Shown: positions 25,982-35,208 of the stretch, in pieces
How positions within the stretch are numbered: the first letter of the stretch is position 1
Layout of the letters: each line of letters opens with the position of its first letter
From: Massilia sp. KIM
GTDB taxonomy: Bacteria > Pseudomonadota > Gammaproteobacteria > Burkholderiales > Burkholderiaceae_D
NCBI RefSeq assembly: GCF_002007115.1
Contig: NZ_MVAD01000004.1
Span: 124,001-188,000, forward strand
DNA: 64,000 bases
Direction: 5' to 3'
Notes under the pieces: generated by a model
Told to the model about the DNA's origin: nothing
The model's database searches: none
What the model saw: the letters and a program-made list of their open reading frames with translations, nothing else
Program-made: the position numbers and the translations under genes

Positions 25982-27034
25982 TCATCTTACGCGGAAACGG
26001 AGCACGCCATCCTCACTGTTGACGCGAAGCAAGACACTATCTTTCCACAATTTATGAAGATGCGCCAGCGCTTCGCCTAAAGCGAAGCTCAGCTGGTGGG
26101 CATCGAGCTGGCGCCGGAACATCAGCGGCACGATGTCCATGGCCGATTTCGGCTCGGCGCAGGCCGCGACCACCTCGGCCAGGCGGGCCGCATGGTGCTC
26201 GCGCAACTGGCGAATGCGGGTGTGCAGGCCGCGGAAGGGCTTGCCGTGGGCGGGCAGGACCAGCACGTCCTCGGGCAGGCCGGAGAATTTATCCAGCGAA
26301 TCCAGGTAGAGCTGGAGCGGATTGCCTTCCGGCTCCACCGCGAACACCGAGACATTGGTCGAGATGCGCGGCAGGACCATGTCACCGGAGATCAATATAT
26401 TGAGTTCCTCCGAGTACAGGGACGCATGTTCCGGCGAATGGCCGAAGCCGGTGATCACCCGCCACTGCCTGCCGCCGATGTCCACCCGTTGGCCATCCTG
26501 CAGGCGGGTATAGGCTTCGGGCACGGCCGGGACCAGGGACGGATAGTAATTGCGGCGGCTGCGCATCTGGTCCAGCAGCGCCGCGTCCTTCAGGCCGTGG
26601 CGCTCGAAGTGGGGAATGGCCGAGGGGCCGTCCACGCCCGGCAGCGCTGCCGCCATCATGCGGGCGAAGGCGTACTCGCCGGTGGTCGTCCAGAAAGGCG
26701 CGTCGAAGCGCGCGCAGAGCCAGCCGGACAGGCCCACGTGGTCCGGGTGGCAATGGGTGGCGAATACGCGCAGCAGCGGCGCGCCCTCCAGGCCCTCGGC
26801 CAGCACCTGTTCCCAGGCGGCGCGGGTGGCGTCGGTGCCGGCGCCGCAGTCGACCAGGCTCCAGCCCCCTCTTCCCTCCCGGGCGTCCTCGATCAGCCAC
26901 AGATTGATATGGTCGAGGGCGAAAGGCAGGGGCATGCGCGCCCAGCGCAGCCCGGGCGCCACCGTGTGCAGGCTGCCGGAAACGGGGATGGTGTCGCCAA
27001 AAGGATAGGCGAGCTGCAATTCGAGGGGATTCAT
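25982..27034 (-). CDS. MBL-fold metallo-hydrolase
   Basis: This 350-residue metallo-beta-lactamase-fold protein has the metal-binding motif THCHPDHVGLSGW near residue 95. Later ligands are the His in FGHSPEHASL, the Asp in LISGDMVLPRIS and the His in VLPAHGKPFRGL. A C-terminal helical domain (about 265-345), with QLSFALGEALAHLHKL, resembles the winged-helix tail of LACTB2-type hydrolases. The substrate is unknown; thioesters or hydroxyacyl compounds are plausible because it is divergent from a LiuR-type regulator, and the shared promoter region contains a LiuR-like operator. Confidence 0.85.
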   Translation of the reverse strand: MNPLELQLAYPFGDTIPVSGSLHTVAPGLRWARMPLPFALDHINLWLIEDAREGRGGWSLVDCGAGTDATRAAWEQVLAEGLEGAPLLRVFATHCHPDHVGLSGWLCARFDAPFWTTTGEYAFARMMAAALPGVDGPSAIPHFERHGLKDAALLDQMRSRRNYYPSLVPAVPEAYTRLQDGQRVDIGGRQWRVITGFGHSPEHASLYSEELNILISGDMVLPRISTNVSVFAVEPEGNPLQLYLDSLDKFSGLPEDVLVLPAHGKPFRGLHTRIRQLREHHAARLAEVVAACAEPKSAMDIVPLMFRRQLDAHQLSFALGEALAHLHKLWKDSVLLRVNSEDGVLRFRVR

Positions 27035-27077
27035 GGAAATCTTTCGTGATCGTGGCAGGCGGGCGCGCTACAATGTG

Positions 27078-27099
27078 CTTGACGTTGACGTAAACGGAA
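27078..27099. promoter_or_regulatory. Putative LiuR operator upstream of liuR
   Basis: Left arm CTTGACGTT, centre GACGTA and right arm AACGGAAA match the layout of two other sites at 27611 and 60146. It lies between the divergent MBL-fold gene and liuR, 65 bp before the liuR start, and suggests autoregulation and possible control of the MBL gene. Confidence 0.65.
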
Positions 27100-27163
27100 A
27101 ACATCAGCTGCGTCTGATTTTAAGCGATTCAGAGTTTTGCCACTTTTTTAGCCACCGAACACC

Positions 27164-27565
27164 ATGGCCACCTATACCATCGCCGAACTGGCGCGTGAAT
27201 TCGACATTACCGCCCGTGCGATCCGTTTCTACGAAGACCAGGGCCTGCTCAGCCCCAAGCGCGAAGGCGTGGGCGGTCGCAACCGCGTCTATACCCCGCG
27301 CGACCGCACCCGCCTCAAGCTGACCCTGCGCGGCAAGCGCCTCGGCCTGACTTTGTCCGAGATCAAGAGCATCGTCGACATGTACGAGTCGCCGAAAGAC
27401 ACGGTGGCCCAGATCAACCGTTTCCTGGGCGTGCTGGCCCAACAGCGACTTACTCTTGAGCAACAGCGCGCCGACATCGAGATGGCGCTCGAAGAAATCT
27501 CGGCCCATGAAGAGGAATGCCGCCGCCTGCTGGCCGAGAACGAGCCCAGCAAGAACGCGGCCTGA
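27164..27565 (+). CDS. liuR: MerR-family regulator, LiuR type
   Basis: The 133-residue regulator has an N-terminal MerR HTH (YTIAELAREFDITARAIRFY, then EDQGLLSPKREG), the second wing region, and a C-terminal coiled-coil helix (FLGVLAQQRLTLEQQRADIE). It has no Cys-rich metal site, as expected for the LiuR branch, which controls leucine/isovalerate and related acyl-CoA degradation genes in proteobacteria. Support comes from the next gene, liuA, and from similar palindromes before liuR, before liuA and before liuB. A terminator separates it from liuA. Confidence 0.85.
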   Translation: MATYTIAELAREFDITARAIRFYEDQGLLSPKREGVGGRNRVYTPRDRTRLKLTLRGKRLGLTLSEIKSIVDMYESPKDTVAQINRFLGVLAQQRLTLEQQRADIEMALEEISAHEEECRRLLAENEPSKNAA

Positions 27566-27575
27566 GTCGGCCACC

Positions 27576-27600
27576 GGGACGCCGCCGCGTCCCCTTTTTT
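27576..27600 (+). terminator. Rho-independent terminator between liuR and liuA
   Basis: Perfect 7-bp stem GGGACGC / GCGTCCC with loop CGCC, followed by CTTTTTT. It begins 10 bp after the liuR stop, so liuA needs its own promoter. Confidence 0.88.
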
Positions 27601-27610
27601 CGGGTTTTAG

Positions 27611-27632
27611 TTGACGTTTACGTTAACGTCAC
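27611..27632. promoter_or_regulatory. Putative LiuR operator in the liuA promoter
   Basis: Arms TGACGTT (27612-27618) and AACGTCA (27625-27631) are perfectly inverted around the centre TACGTT. A TATCAT at 27640 could be the -10 element. The site is 55 bp before the liuA start and 11 bp after the liuR terminator. Confidence 0.75.
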
Positions 27633-27686
27633 AAGTGAGTATCATGCAGGCTATCCTGCTCAACCACCGTTCACCGTGAGGACGAC

Positions 27687-28871
27687 ATGCTGCATCTCCC
27701 AGGCTTGACCTTTGATCATGGCGAGGACATCGCCGCGCTGCGCGAAGCAGTCCAACAGTTCGCCGAGGCCGAAATCGCCCCGCGCGCCGCCGAGATCGAC
27801 CGCACCGACCAGTTCCCGATGGACTTGTGGAAGAAGATGGGCGAACTGGGCCTGCTGGGCATCACGGTGAGCGAGGAATACGGCGGCGCCGACATGGGCT
27901 ACCTGGCCCACATCGTGGCCATGGAAGAGATTTCGCGCGCCTCGGCCTCGGTCGGCCTGTCCTACGGCGCCCACTCGAACCTGTGCGTCAACCAGATCAA
28001 GCGCAACGGCAACGAGGAACAGAAGCGCAAGTACCTGCCCAAGCTGATCTCGGGCGAGCACGTGGGCGCCCTGGCGATGTCCGAGCCGAACGCCGGTTCC
28101 GACGTGGTCAGCATGAAGCTGCGCGCCGACCTGAAGGGCGACCGCTACGTGCTGAACGGCACCAAGATGTGGATCACCAACGGCCCGGACGCCGACACCC
28201 TGGTGGTCTACGCCAAGACCGACCTCGAGGCCGGCCCGCGCGGCATGACCGCCTTCCTGATCGAGAAGGGCTTCAAGGGCTTCTCGATCGCCCAGAAGCT
28301 GGACAAGCTGGGCATGCGCGGCTCGCACACCGGCGAACTGGTGTTCCAGGACTGCGAAGTGCCGGTCGAGAACGTGCTGGGCGGCGTGGGCAAGGGCGTG
28401 AACGTGCTGATGTCGGGCCTGGACTTCGAGCGCACCGTGCTGTCGGGCGGTCCGCTGGGCATCATGTCGGCCTGCATGGACGTGGTGGTGCCCTACATCC
28501 ACGAGCGCAAGCAGTTCGGCCAGGCGATCGGCGAATTCCAGCTGATGCAGGGCAAGATCGCGGACATGTATTCGACCATGATGGCTTGCCGCGCCTATGT
28601 GTACGCCGTGGGCCAGGCCTGCGACCGCGCCACTTCGCCGGAACAGGTCCGCGCCCTGCGCAAGGACGCCGCCGGCGCCATCCTGTACAGCGCCGAGAAG
28701 GCGACCTGGATGGCGGGCGAGGCGATCCAGACCCTGGGCGGCAACGGCTACATCAACGAGTACCCGGTGGGCCGCCTGTGGCGCGACGCCAAGCTGTACG
28801 AGATCGGCGCGGGCACCAGCGAGATCCGCCGCATGCTGATCGGGCGCGAGCTGTTTGGCGAGACGATGTAA
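27687..28871 (+). CDS. liuA: Isovaleryl-CoA dehydrogenase
   Basis: This 394-residue acyl-CoA dehydrogenase catalyses the first committed step of leucine breakdown, isovaleryl-CoA to 3-methylcrotonyl-CoA. The FAD and acyl-CoA regions are standard ([16 protein letters not shown], then [12 protein letters not shown]). The assignment to the isovaleryl branch rests on the catalytic Glu in [14 protein letters not shown] near residue 249 and its absence at the usual C-terminal position, where the sequence is [12 protein letters not shown] rather than YEGT. It sits behind its own operator-containing promoter and is followed by a REP pair. The partner genes liuB and liuC are 31 kb away. Confidence 0.93.
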   Translation: MLHLPGLTFDHGEDIAALREAVQQFAEAEIAPRAAEIDRTDQFPMDLWKKMGELGLLGITVSEEYGGADMGYLAHIVAMEEISRASASVGLSYGAHSNLCVNQIKRNGNEEQKRKYLPKLISGEHVGALAMSEPNAGSDVVSMKLRADLKGDRYVLNGTKMWITNGPDADTLVVYAKTDLEAGPRGMTAFLIEKGFKGFSIAQKLDKLGMRGSHTGELVFQDCEVPVENVLGGVGKGVNVLMSGLDFERTVLSGGPLGIMSACMDVVVPYIHERKQFGQAIGEFQLMQGKIADMYSTMMACRAYVYAVGQACDRATSPEQVRALRKDAAGAILYSAEKATWMAGEAIQTLGGNGYINEYPVGRLWRDAKLYEIGAGTSEIRRMLIGRELFGETM

Positions 28872-28916
28872 TGCGCGTCTTGAGGTCAACTCTTGATACA
28901 TTGTTGACCTCACGAC

Positions 28917-29020
28917 CGTCATTCCGGCGAAGGCCGGAATCCAAGTTTGCCGGCATGCCGACAACAGTCAACCTTAGTGGTATGCGAGAAACTTGGATTC
29001 CGGCCTGCGCCGGAATGACG
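28917..29020. repeat. Inverted pair of REP-like units between liuA and aceK
   Basis: The left unit at 28917-28948 begins CGTCATTCCGGC and ends GGAATCCAAGTTT. The right unit at 28989-29020 is its reverse complement with only loop differences. Each arm is itself a hairpin (CCGGC/GCCGG). It lies in the 236-bp gap and may act as a transcription end for liuA. Confidence 0.85.
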
Positions 29021-29107
29021 TGCCAGAGCCAACACTGCCACAAGGTTTACGCCCCGCACCACCGGTCTTGGAATGTCCGCACCCCGTCCTGACGCGCGAG
29101 ACGAACG

Positions 29108-30940
29108 ATGACACAAGCGTTCCCCAAACTGCTGTCTTCCCAGATCGCATTCGACATCGCGCGCACCATTCTGGACGGCTTCGACAAGCACTACCGCCTG
29201 TTCCGCCAGGCCAGCCAGCAGGCCAGGCGCCTGTTCGAGCGCGCCGACTGGCCCGCGGCCCAGCAGGCCGCGCGCGAGCGCATCGACTACTACGACCGCC
29301 GGGTCCAGGAATGCGTCCACGCCCTCGAGGACGAATACGCGCCCGAGGACCTGCTGGGCGGCGTGTGGCGCGAGATCAAGCTGCACTACATCGGCCTGCT
29401 CTCCGGCCACAAGCAGCCGGAACTGGCGGAAACCTTATTCAACTCGGTTTCCTGCCAGATCCTGCACCGCAGCTACTACCACAACGATTACATCTTCGTG
29501 CGCCCCGTGGTCTCGACCGAATACATCGACACCGAGGAACCCCAGCCCACCTACCGCGTCTACTACCCCGCAGCCGACGGCCTGCGCGGCGCGCTCGCGC
29601 GCATCGTCACCAACTTCCAGCTCGCCCCGCCCTTCGCCGACCTCGAGCGCGACGTGCAGCTGGTCGAAGCGCGCCTGAACGCGGCCTTCGGCCTGGACCA
29701 GCCCGAGCCGAACCAGCAGCTGCAGGTCCTGTCCAGCCTGTTCTTCCGCAACAAGGGCGCCTACGTCGTCGGCCGCGCCATCAACGGCGCGCGCGACTAC
29801 CCCTTCGTGATCCCGGTGCTGCACGGCGAGCAAGGCCGGCTGGTGCTGGACACCGTGCTCACCGACGCCGAACAGATCGTGATCCTGTTCTCGTTCACGC
29901 GCGCCTATTTTTTGGTCGACATGGAAGTGCCCTCGGCCTATGTGCAGTTCCTGCGCAGCCTGATGCCGCGCAAGCCGCGCAGCGAGATCTACACCCTCCT
30001 AGGCCTGCAAAAACAGGGCAAGACCCTGTTCTACCGCGACTTCCTGCAGCACCTGAAGCACAGCTCGGACGCCTTCCGCATCGCGCCCGGCATCCGCGGC
30101 CTGGTGATGCTGGTGTTCGAGCTGCCGTCCTTTCCCTATGTGTTCAAGGTGATCAAGGATTTCTTCCCGCCGCCCAAGGAAACCACGCGCGCCCTGGTGA
30201 AGGAAAAATACCTGCTGGTGAAGCACCACGACCGCGTCGGCCGCATGGCCGACACCCTGGAATACTCGGACGTGGCCTTCCCGCTGGCGCGCTTTTCCGA
30301 GGAATTGCTGGCCGAACTCAGGCAGCATGCGCCCTCGCTGGTCGAGATCGAGGGCGAACGCATCGTCATCCGCCACCTCTACATCGAGCGCCGCATGGTG
30401 CCGCTCAACCTCTACCTCGGCGAGGCCGAACGCCAGGGCCGGCAAGACCTGGTCGAGCATGGCATTATCGAGTACGGCAATGCGATCAAGGACCTGGTGG
30501 CCGCCAATATCTTCCCTGGCGACATGCTGTACAAGAACTTCGGCGTGACCCGCCACGGCCGGGTGGTGTTCTACGATTACGACGAAATCGAATACCTGAC
30601 CGACTGCAACTTCCGCGACATCCCTGCCGCGCGCAACGAGGAGGACGAGATGGCTTCGGAACCCTGGTACCCGATCGGCAAGCATGACGTTTTTCCGGAA
30701 CAGTTCGAGCGTTTCCTCCTTGGAAATCCGAACATCCGCCGTTATTTTATGCAGCACCACGCGGATCTCTTGACCCGCGACTACTGGCAATCCCACAAGG
30801 ATCGCATCCTGGAGGGCGTCGTCGCCGACGTCTTCCCTTACCCCCAGCAGATCCGTTTCTGCAAGCAGACGAACCCCACCGTGGCGCCGCACCCTACCCC
30901 TGTTGCGCCACCCAATTTGGAGAACCTACACAATGAATGA
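29108..30940 (+). CDS. aceK: Isocitrate dehydrogenase kinase/phosphatase
   Basis: The 610-residue bifunctional enzyme phosphorylates and dephosphorylates isocitrate dehydrogenase, steering carbon between the TCA cycle and the glyoxylate bypass. Family features are readable: the N-terminal regulatory domain ([20 protein letters not shown]), the kinase ATP loop in [15 protein letters not shown], and the catalytic segment [20 protein letters not shown] with [11 protein letters not shown]. In E. coli aceK follows aceBA. Here it is in an acyl-CoA catabolism cluster and overlaps the next gene, a thiolase, by 8 bp. Confidence 0.95.
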   Translation: MTQAFPKLLSSQIAFDIARTILDGFDKHYRLFRQASQQARRLFERADWPAAQQAARERIDYYDRRVQECVHALEDEYAPEDLLGGVWREIKLHYIGLLSGHKQPELAETLFNSVSCQILHRSYYHNDYIFVRPVVSTEYIDTEEPQPTYRVYYPAADGLRGALARIVTNFQLAPPFADLERDVQLVEARLNAAFGLDQPEPNQQLQVLSSLFFRNKGAYVVGRAINGARDYPFVIPVLHGEQGRLVLDTVLTDAEQIVILFSFTRAYFLVDMEVPSAYVQFLRSLMPRKPRSEIYTLLGLQKQGKTLFYRDFLQHLKHSSDAFRIAPGIRGLVMLVFELPSFPYVFKVIKDFFPPPKETTRALVKEKYLLVKHHDRVGRMADTLEYSDVAFPLARFSEELLAELRQHAPSLVEIEGERIVIRHLYIERRMVPLNLYLGEAERQGRQDLVEHGIIEYGNAIKDLVAANIFPGDMLYKNFGVTRHGRVVFYDYDEIEYLTDCNFRDIPAARNEEDEMASEPWYPIGKHDVFPEQFERFLLGNPNIRRYFMQHHADLLTRDYWQSHKDRILEGVVADVFPYPQQIRFCKQTNPTVAPHPTPVAPPNLENLHNE

Positions 30941-32132
30941 TCCAGTCGTTATCGTTGGCGCCGCCCGCACCCCGATGGGCGCCTTCCAGGGTGATTTTTC
31001 CTCGAAGTCGGCGAGCGACCTCGGCGCGGTGGCGATCAAGGCCGCGGTGGAGCGCGCCGGCGTGACGCCGGATGCGGTCGAACACGTCTACTTCGGCAAC
31101 TGCCTGATGGCCGGCCAGGGCCAGGCCCCGGCGCGCCAGGCGCTGATCAAGGCCGGCCTGCCGCTGTCGACCGGCGCCGTGACCCTGTCCAAGATGTGCG
31201 GCTCGGCCATGCAGGCCGCGATCTTCGCCCATGACCAGCTGGTGGCCGGCAGCGCCGACATCGTGGTCGCCGGCGGCATGGAATCGATGACCAACGCGCC
31301 CTACCTGATCCCGAAGGCGCGCGGCGGCTACCGCATCGGCCACGCGCCGATGTTCGACCACATGATGTACGACGGCCTGGAAGACGCCTACTCGCGCAAC
31401 GAGAAGACCGGCGAAGGCCGCTCCATGGGCACCTTCGCCGAGGAGTGCGTGGCCACCTACCAGTTCTCGCGTGAAGACCAGGACGCGTTCGCGATCGAAT
31501 CGGTCAAGCGCGCCCAGGCCGCCACCAGCGAAGGCTGGTTCAACTGGGAAGTCGCCCCGGTCAGCGTCGCCACCCGCACTGGCGAACTGGTGGTCGAGAA
31601 GGACGAAGGCCCGCTCAAGGCCAAGGTCGATAAGATCCCCTCGCTCAAGCCCGCCTTCAAGAAGGACGGCACCGTGACCGCCGCTTCGTCGTCCTCGATC
31701 AACGACGGCGCCGCCGCCCTGGTGATGATGCGCGAATCGAAGGCGAAGGAGCTGGGCCTCACCCCGATCGCGCGCGTGCTGGGCCACGCCACCCACGCCC
31801 AGGAACCGAACCTGTTCACCACCGCCCCGATCGGCGCGATGCAGAAGCTGTTCAAGAAGACCGGCTGGAAGGCCGCCGACGTCGACCTGTTCGAGATCAA
31901 CGAAGCCTTCGCCGCGGTGCCGATGGCCGCCATGCGCGATCTCGACATCCCGCACAACAAGGTCAACGTCCACGGCGGCGCCTGCGCCCTGGGCCACCCG
32001 ATCGGCGCCTCGGGCGCGCGCATCATCGTCACCCTGCTGGGCGCGCTCAAGCGCACCGGCGGCAAGCGCGGCGTGGCCTCGCTGTGCATCGGCGGCGGCG
32101 AAGCGACCGCGATGGCGATCGAGCTGGTGTAA
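30933..32132 (+). CDS. Acetyl-CoA C-acyltransferase (thiolase)
   Basis: This 399-residue thiolase carries the nucleophilic Cys in [12 protein letters not shown], the His of [16 protein letters not shown] and the second Cys of [11 protein letters not shown]. It may act as acetoacetyl-CoA thiolase, finishing leucine or ketone-body breakdown, or in the reverse direction for polyhydroxybutyrate; sequence alone does not decide. The ATG at 30933 is chosen because the product then begins [20 protein letters not shown], the family N-terminus. It overlaps the end of aceK by 8 bp, so the two are likely translated from one mRNA. Confidence 0.93.
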   Translation: MNDPVVIVGAARTPMGAFQGDFSSKSASDLGAVAIKAAVERAGVTPDAVEHVYFGNCLMAGQGQAPARQALIKAGLPLSTGAVTLSKMCGSAMQAAIFAHDQLVAGSADIVVAGGMESMTNAPYLIPKARGGYRIGHAPMFDHMMYDGLEDAYSRNEKTGEGRSMGTFAEECVATYQFSREDQDAFAIESVKRAQAATSEGWFNWEVAPVSVATRTGELVVEKDEGPLKAKVDKIPSLKPAFKKDGTVTAASSSSINDGAAALVMMRESKAKELGLTPIARVLGHATHAQEPNLFTTAPIGAMQKLFKKTGWKAADVDLFEINEAFAAVPMAAMRDLDIPHNKVNVHGGACALGHPIGASGARIIVTLLGALKRTGGKRGVASLCIGGGEATAMAIELV

Positions 32133-32187
32133 GCTCGCGGGGCGGACGGGAGACCGTCCGCCCCACCCTCACCGACAAGGAGTTCCC

Positions 32188-32856
32188 ATGCCCACCGCTT
32201 TGATCATCGGCGCCTCGCGCGGCATCGGCCACGAGATGGTGCGCCAGTACAAGCGCGACGGCTGGCGCGTGATCGCCACCGCCCGCAAGCAGGAAGACTG
32301 CGACCAGTTGGTCGCGATGGGCGCCGAGGCGCATCCGCTCGACGTTCTCAACCTGGATTCCATCGCCGCCCTCGGCTGGCGCCTGGACGACGAGAAGATC
32401 GACTGCGCCTGGCTGGTCGCCGGCGTCTACGGCCCGGAGCATGCGAGCTTCCCGACCGAGCAGGAATTCGACGCCGTCATGCACACCAATGTGCTGGCCC
32501 CGATGCGCCTGATCCCGATCGTGGCGCCGCTGCTCACCGCGACCCGCGGCAAGCTTGCGGTGCTGTCCTCGCGCATGGGCTCGATCGGCGAGCGGACTGC
32601 GAACCAGGGCACGCTCTACCGCGCCAGCAAGGCCGCGCTGAACTCGGTGCTGGCCGACGCCGCCCTCGCCTGGGGCCCGCAGGGCGTGACCTGCATCGCC
32701 TTCCACCCCGGCTGGGTGCAGACCGACATGGGCGGCGCGGGCGCCACCCTGACGCCGGAACACAGCGTGCGCGACCTGCGGGCCACGCTGGCCAAGGCCG
32801 ACACCTCGCACAACGGCGCCTTCCTGAACCACGACGGCAGCCCGATCGCGTGGTAA
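32188..32856 (+). CDS. Short-chain dehydrogenase/reductase (SDR)
   Basis: The 222-residue protein has the SDR cofactor motif LIIGASRGIGHEMV at the N-terminus, the structural NxxA-like segment of strand 4 (WLVAGVYGPEHA), the catalytic Ser in VLSSRMGSIG and YxxxK in LYRASKAALN. The AAGGAGTTCCC ribosome-binding site sets the start. It lies between a thiolase and an acyl-CoA dehydrogenase on the same strand, so it is probably part of the same acyl-CoA unit, but its substrate is unknown. Confidence 0.9.
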   Translation: MPTALIIGASRGIGHEMVRQYKRDGWRVIATARKQEDCDQLVAMGAEAHPLDVLNLDSIAALGWRLDDEKIDCAWLVAGVYGPEHASFPTEQEFDAVMHTNVLAPMRLIPIVAPLLTATRGKLAVLSSRMGSIGERTANQGTLYRASKAALNSVLADAALAWGPQGVTCIAFHPGWVQTDMGGAGATLTPEHSVRDLRATLAKADTSHNGAFLNHDGSPIAW

Positions 32857-32881
32857 ACCGACGATAACGATACGAGACACA

Positions 32882-34009
32882 ATGATTCTGAACGAAGAAC
32901 ACCAGATGATCCGCGACGCCCTGCGCAGCTATGCGCAGGAGCGCCTGGCCCCGAACGCCGCGCGCTGGGACCGCGACCATTATTTTCCGAAGGAAGAGCT
33001 GAAGGAGCTGGCCGGGCTGGGCGCCTTCGGCGTGGCCGTGCCCGAGCAGTACGGCGGCGCGGGCCTGGACTACGTGGCCCTGGCCCTGGTGCTGGAAGAG
33101 ATCGCGGCCGGCGACGGCGGCACCTCGACCATCATCTCGGTGAACAACTGCCCGGTCTGCAGCATCGCCATGATGTATGCGAACGAGGAGCAGAAGGAGC
33201 GCTTCCTGCGCCCGCTGGCCCAGGGCGAGATGCTGGGCGCCTTCGCCCTCACCGAGCCGCATACCGGCAGCGACGCGGCGGCCCTGCGCACCACCGCCGT
33301 GCGCGAAGGCGACGAGTACGTCATCAACGGATCGAAGCAGTTCATCACCAGCGGCAAGTACGGCGACGTGGCCATCGTCATGGCGGTCACCGACAAGGCG
33401 GCCGGCAAGAAGGGCATCAGCGCCTTCTGGGTGCCGACCACCACGCCCGGCTACATCGTCGCCGGCCTGGAACAGAAGATGGGCCAGCACTCCTCCGACA
33501 CGGCCCAGATCGTGTTCGAGAACTGCCGCGTGCCGGCCGCCAACCTGATCGGCGAGGAAGGCATGGGCTACAAGATCGCCCTGTCCGGCCTGGAGGGCGG
33601 CCGCATCGGCATCGCCTCGCAGTCGGTCGGCATGGCGCGCGCCGCCTACGAGGCCGCGCTGGCCTACGCCAGGGAGCGCGAGAGCTTCGGCAAGCCGATC
33701 TTCGAGCACCAGGCGGTGCAGTTCCGCCTGGCCGAGATGGCGATGCAGATCGAGGCGGCGCGCCAGCTGATCCTGCACGCGGCCTCGATGAAGGACGCCG
33801 GCCTGCCCTGCCTCAAGGAGGCAGCGATGGCCAAGCTGTTCGCCTCCGAGATGGCCGAGCGGGTCGTGTCGAGCGCGATGCAGGTCTTCGGCGGCTACGG
33901 CTACGTGGCCGACTTCCCGGTCGAGCGCATCTACCGCGACGTGCGCGTGTGCCAGATCTACGAAGGCACCAGCGACATCCAGAAGATCCTGATCGCGCGC
34001 GCCCTGTGA
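32882..34009 (+). CDS. Acyl-CoA dehydrogenase
   Basis: This 375-residue acyl-CoA dehydrogenase has the flavin/substrate motifs AFALTEPHTGSDAAALRT and KQFITSGKYGDVAIVM. The catalytic Glu is in the usual C-terminal loop CQIYEGTSDIQKI, unlike liuA. That places it with the short/medium-chain or general acyl-CoA dehydrogenases, oxidising saturated acyl-CoA to the trans-2-enoyl form. It follows the SDR gene by 25 bp and closes the acyl-CoA gene run. The chain length preferred cannot be read from sequence. Confidence 0.93.
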   Translation: MILNEEHQMIRDALRSYAQERLAPNAARWDRDHYFPKEELKELAGLGAFGVAVPEQYGGAGLDYVALALVLEEIAAGDGGTSTIISVNNCPVCSIAMMYANEEQKERFLRPLAQGEMLGAFALTEPHTGSDAAALRTTAVREGDEYVINGSKQFITSGKYGDVAIVMAVTDKAAGKKGISAFWVPTTTPGYIVAGLEQKMGQHSSDTAQIVFENCRVPAANLIGEEGMGYKIALSGLEGGRIGIASQSVGMARAAYEAALAYARERESFGKPIFEHQAVQFRLAEMAMQIEAARQLILHAASMKDAGLPCLKEAAMAKLFASEMAERVVSSAMQVFGGYGYVADFPVERIYRDVRVCQIYEGTSDIQKILIARAL

Positions 34010-34070
34010 CGGAGGCGGGGCCCCTTGGCCATGCGCTGTCGCAAATAGTGCGCGGATCATGCCGTATGCA

Positions 34071-34100
34071 TTGAAGGACGAAGGGGCGGCCACCTATACT
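34071..34100 (+). promoter_or_regulatory. Putative sigma70 promoter for the MORN gene pair
   Basis: TTGAAG (34071-34076) and TATACT (34095-34100) are separated by 18 bp, placing the transcription start about 10 bp before the first possible start codon at 34117. Confidence 0.4.
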
Positions 34101-34116
34101 GGCCGTCATTCCTTTA

Positions 34117-35208
34117 ATGCAAGCTTTTCTCATGCCGCGATTCAGCGTCTGCCTCGTATCCACCCTGGGCCTGCTCACCGCCATGCAGACGGCCGTGCAG
34201 GCGGCCGACATCTCCTCCTACCTGGGCCCTGCGGACTGCCGCATCGCGCCGGTGCGCCCGGCTCCCGCCGACGGAAAGCTCGCCTGGAGCGGCGCCTGCA
34301 AGGAAGGCTACGCCGAGGGCAAGGGCACGCTCGCGTGGCAGGCCGGCCCGGAGCTCGGCTTGTTGAAGCTGGAGGCGACGCTGGCGCGCGGCCTCATCAT
34401 CGGCGAAGCCACCCTGACCGGCAAGCGAGGCCTCTACATCGGCAGTGTCGATCGCGGGCTGCCCCATGGCGCCGGCTATTTCAGGAGCAGCGACGGCGTC
34501 CAGTACGAGGGCGGCGTGGTCGACGGCAATCGCGAAGGAAAAGGGGTGCTGGTCGAGCCGGACGGTTCGCGCTACGAGGGCGAATTCAAGGGTGGAAAAC
34601 GCTCCGGCGCCGGCAAGGCCAGCTTCGCCCTCGGCGGCAGCTATGAAGGCGAATGGCGGGACGACGCTTTTCACGGCAAGGGCAGGATCGTCTACGCCGG
34701 CCAGGGCCACGTCCACGAAGGCGAGTTCGTCGATGGCAGGCCGGCGGGCGCCACGCCGCTTGCCAGCGAATCCCGCCGTTTCGGCCTGAAGTTCGAGCGC
34801 TCATCGAGCGCCTCGCAACTGCTCGACGACATGACGATCAGCGCGCTGCCTCCAGGCGCGCGATGGCGCGACCTGACGCCTGGCCAGCAAGACCTCGTCC
34901 GGTCGGCCTACCCCGCGCTGGAGCCGGGCGACGAACCGCCTTACCCGCTGAATGGCCTGCGCGTCTTCTACCAGGCGCTGTCGAAAGTCGCCGAGCTGTT
35001 TTCGGACTACAAGGGCGAGGTGCAGCTGCTCATCAGCGTGGACGCCCAGGGCGTGCCGACCAAGGTGCAGACGGTCGGCGTCACCAACGCCGACCTGAAC
35101 CGCGCCTTGTCGGTGGTCGCGATCTCCCTGCGCTTCAAGCCGGCCCTGTGCCGCGGACTGCCCTGCGCGATGATTTATCCAAGCAAGATCGCGATGAACG
35201 CCGAATGA
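34117..35208 (+). CDS. Exported MORN-repeat protein with TonB-like C-terminal domain (first of a pair)
   Basis: The 363-residue protein has a signal peptide (LVSTLGLLTAMQTAVQAA). Several MORN repeats span about residues 100-205, for example YEGGVVDGNREGKGVLVEPD, YEGEFKGGKRSGAGKA and YEGEWRDDAFHGKGRIVY. The C-terminal 90 residues resemble the TonB_C fold, with VQLLISVDAQGVPTKVQTVG then LRFKPALCRGLPC containing a Cys pair. MORN repeats usually bind lipid or protein surfaces. ATG at 34117 or 34132 could both start it; neither has a clear ribosome-binding site. It overlaps its paralogue by 4 bp. Function is unknown. Confidence 0.82.
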   Translation: MQAFLMPRFSVCLVSTLGLLTAMQTAVQAADISSYLGPADCRIAPVRPAPADGKLAWSGACKEGYAEGKGTLAWQAGPELGLLKLEATLARGLIIGEATLTGKRGLYIGSVDRGLPHGAGYFRSSDGVQYEGGVVDGNREGKGVLVEPDGSRYEGEFKGGKRSGAGKASFALGGSYEGEWRDDAFHGKGRIVYAGQGHVHEGEFVDGRPAGATPLASESRRFGLKFERSSSASQLLDDMTISALPPGARWRDLTPGQQDLVRSAYPALEPGDEPPYPLNGLRVFYQALSKVAELFSDYKGEVQLLISVDAQGVPTKVQTVGVTNADLNRALSVVAISLRFKPALCRGLPCAMIYPSKIAMNAE

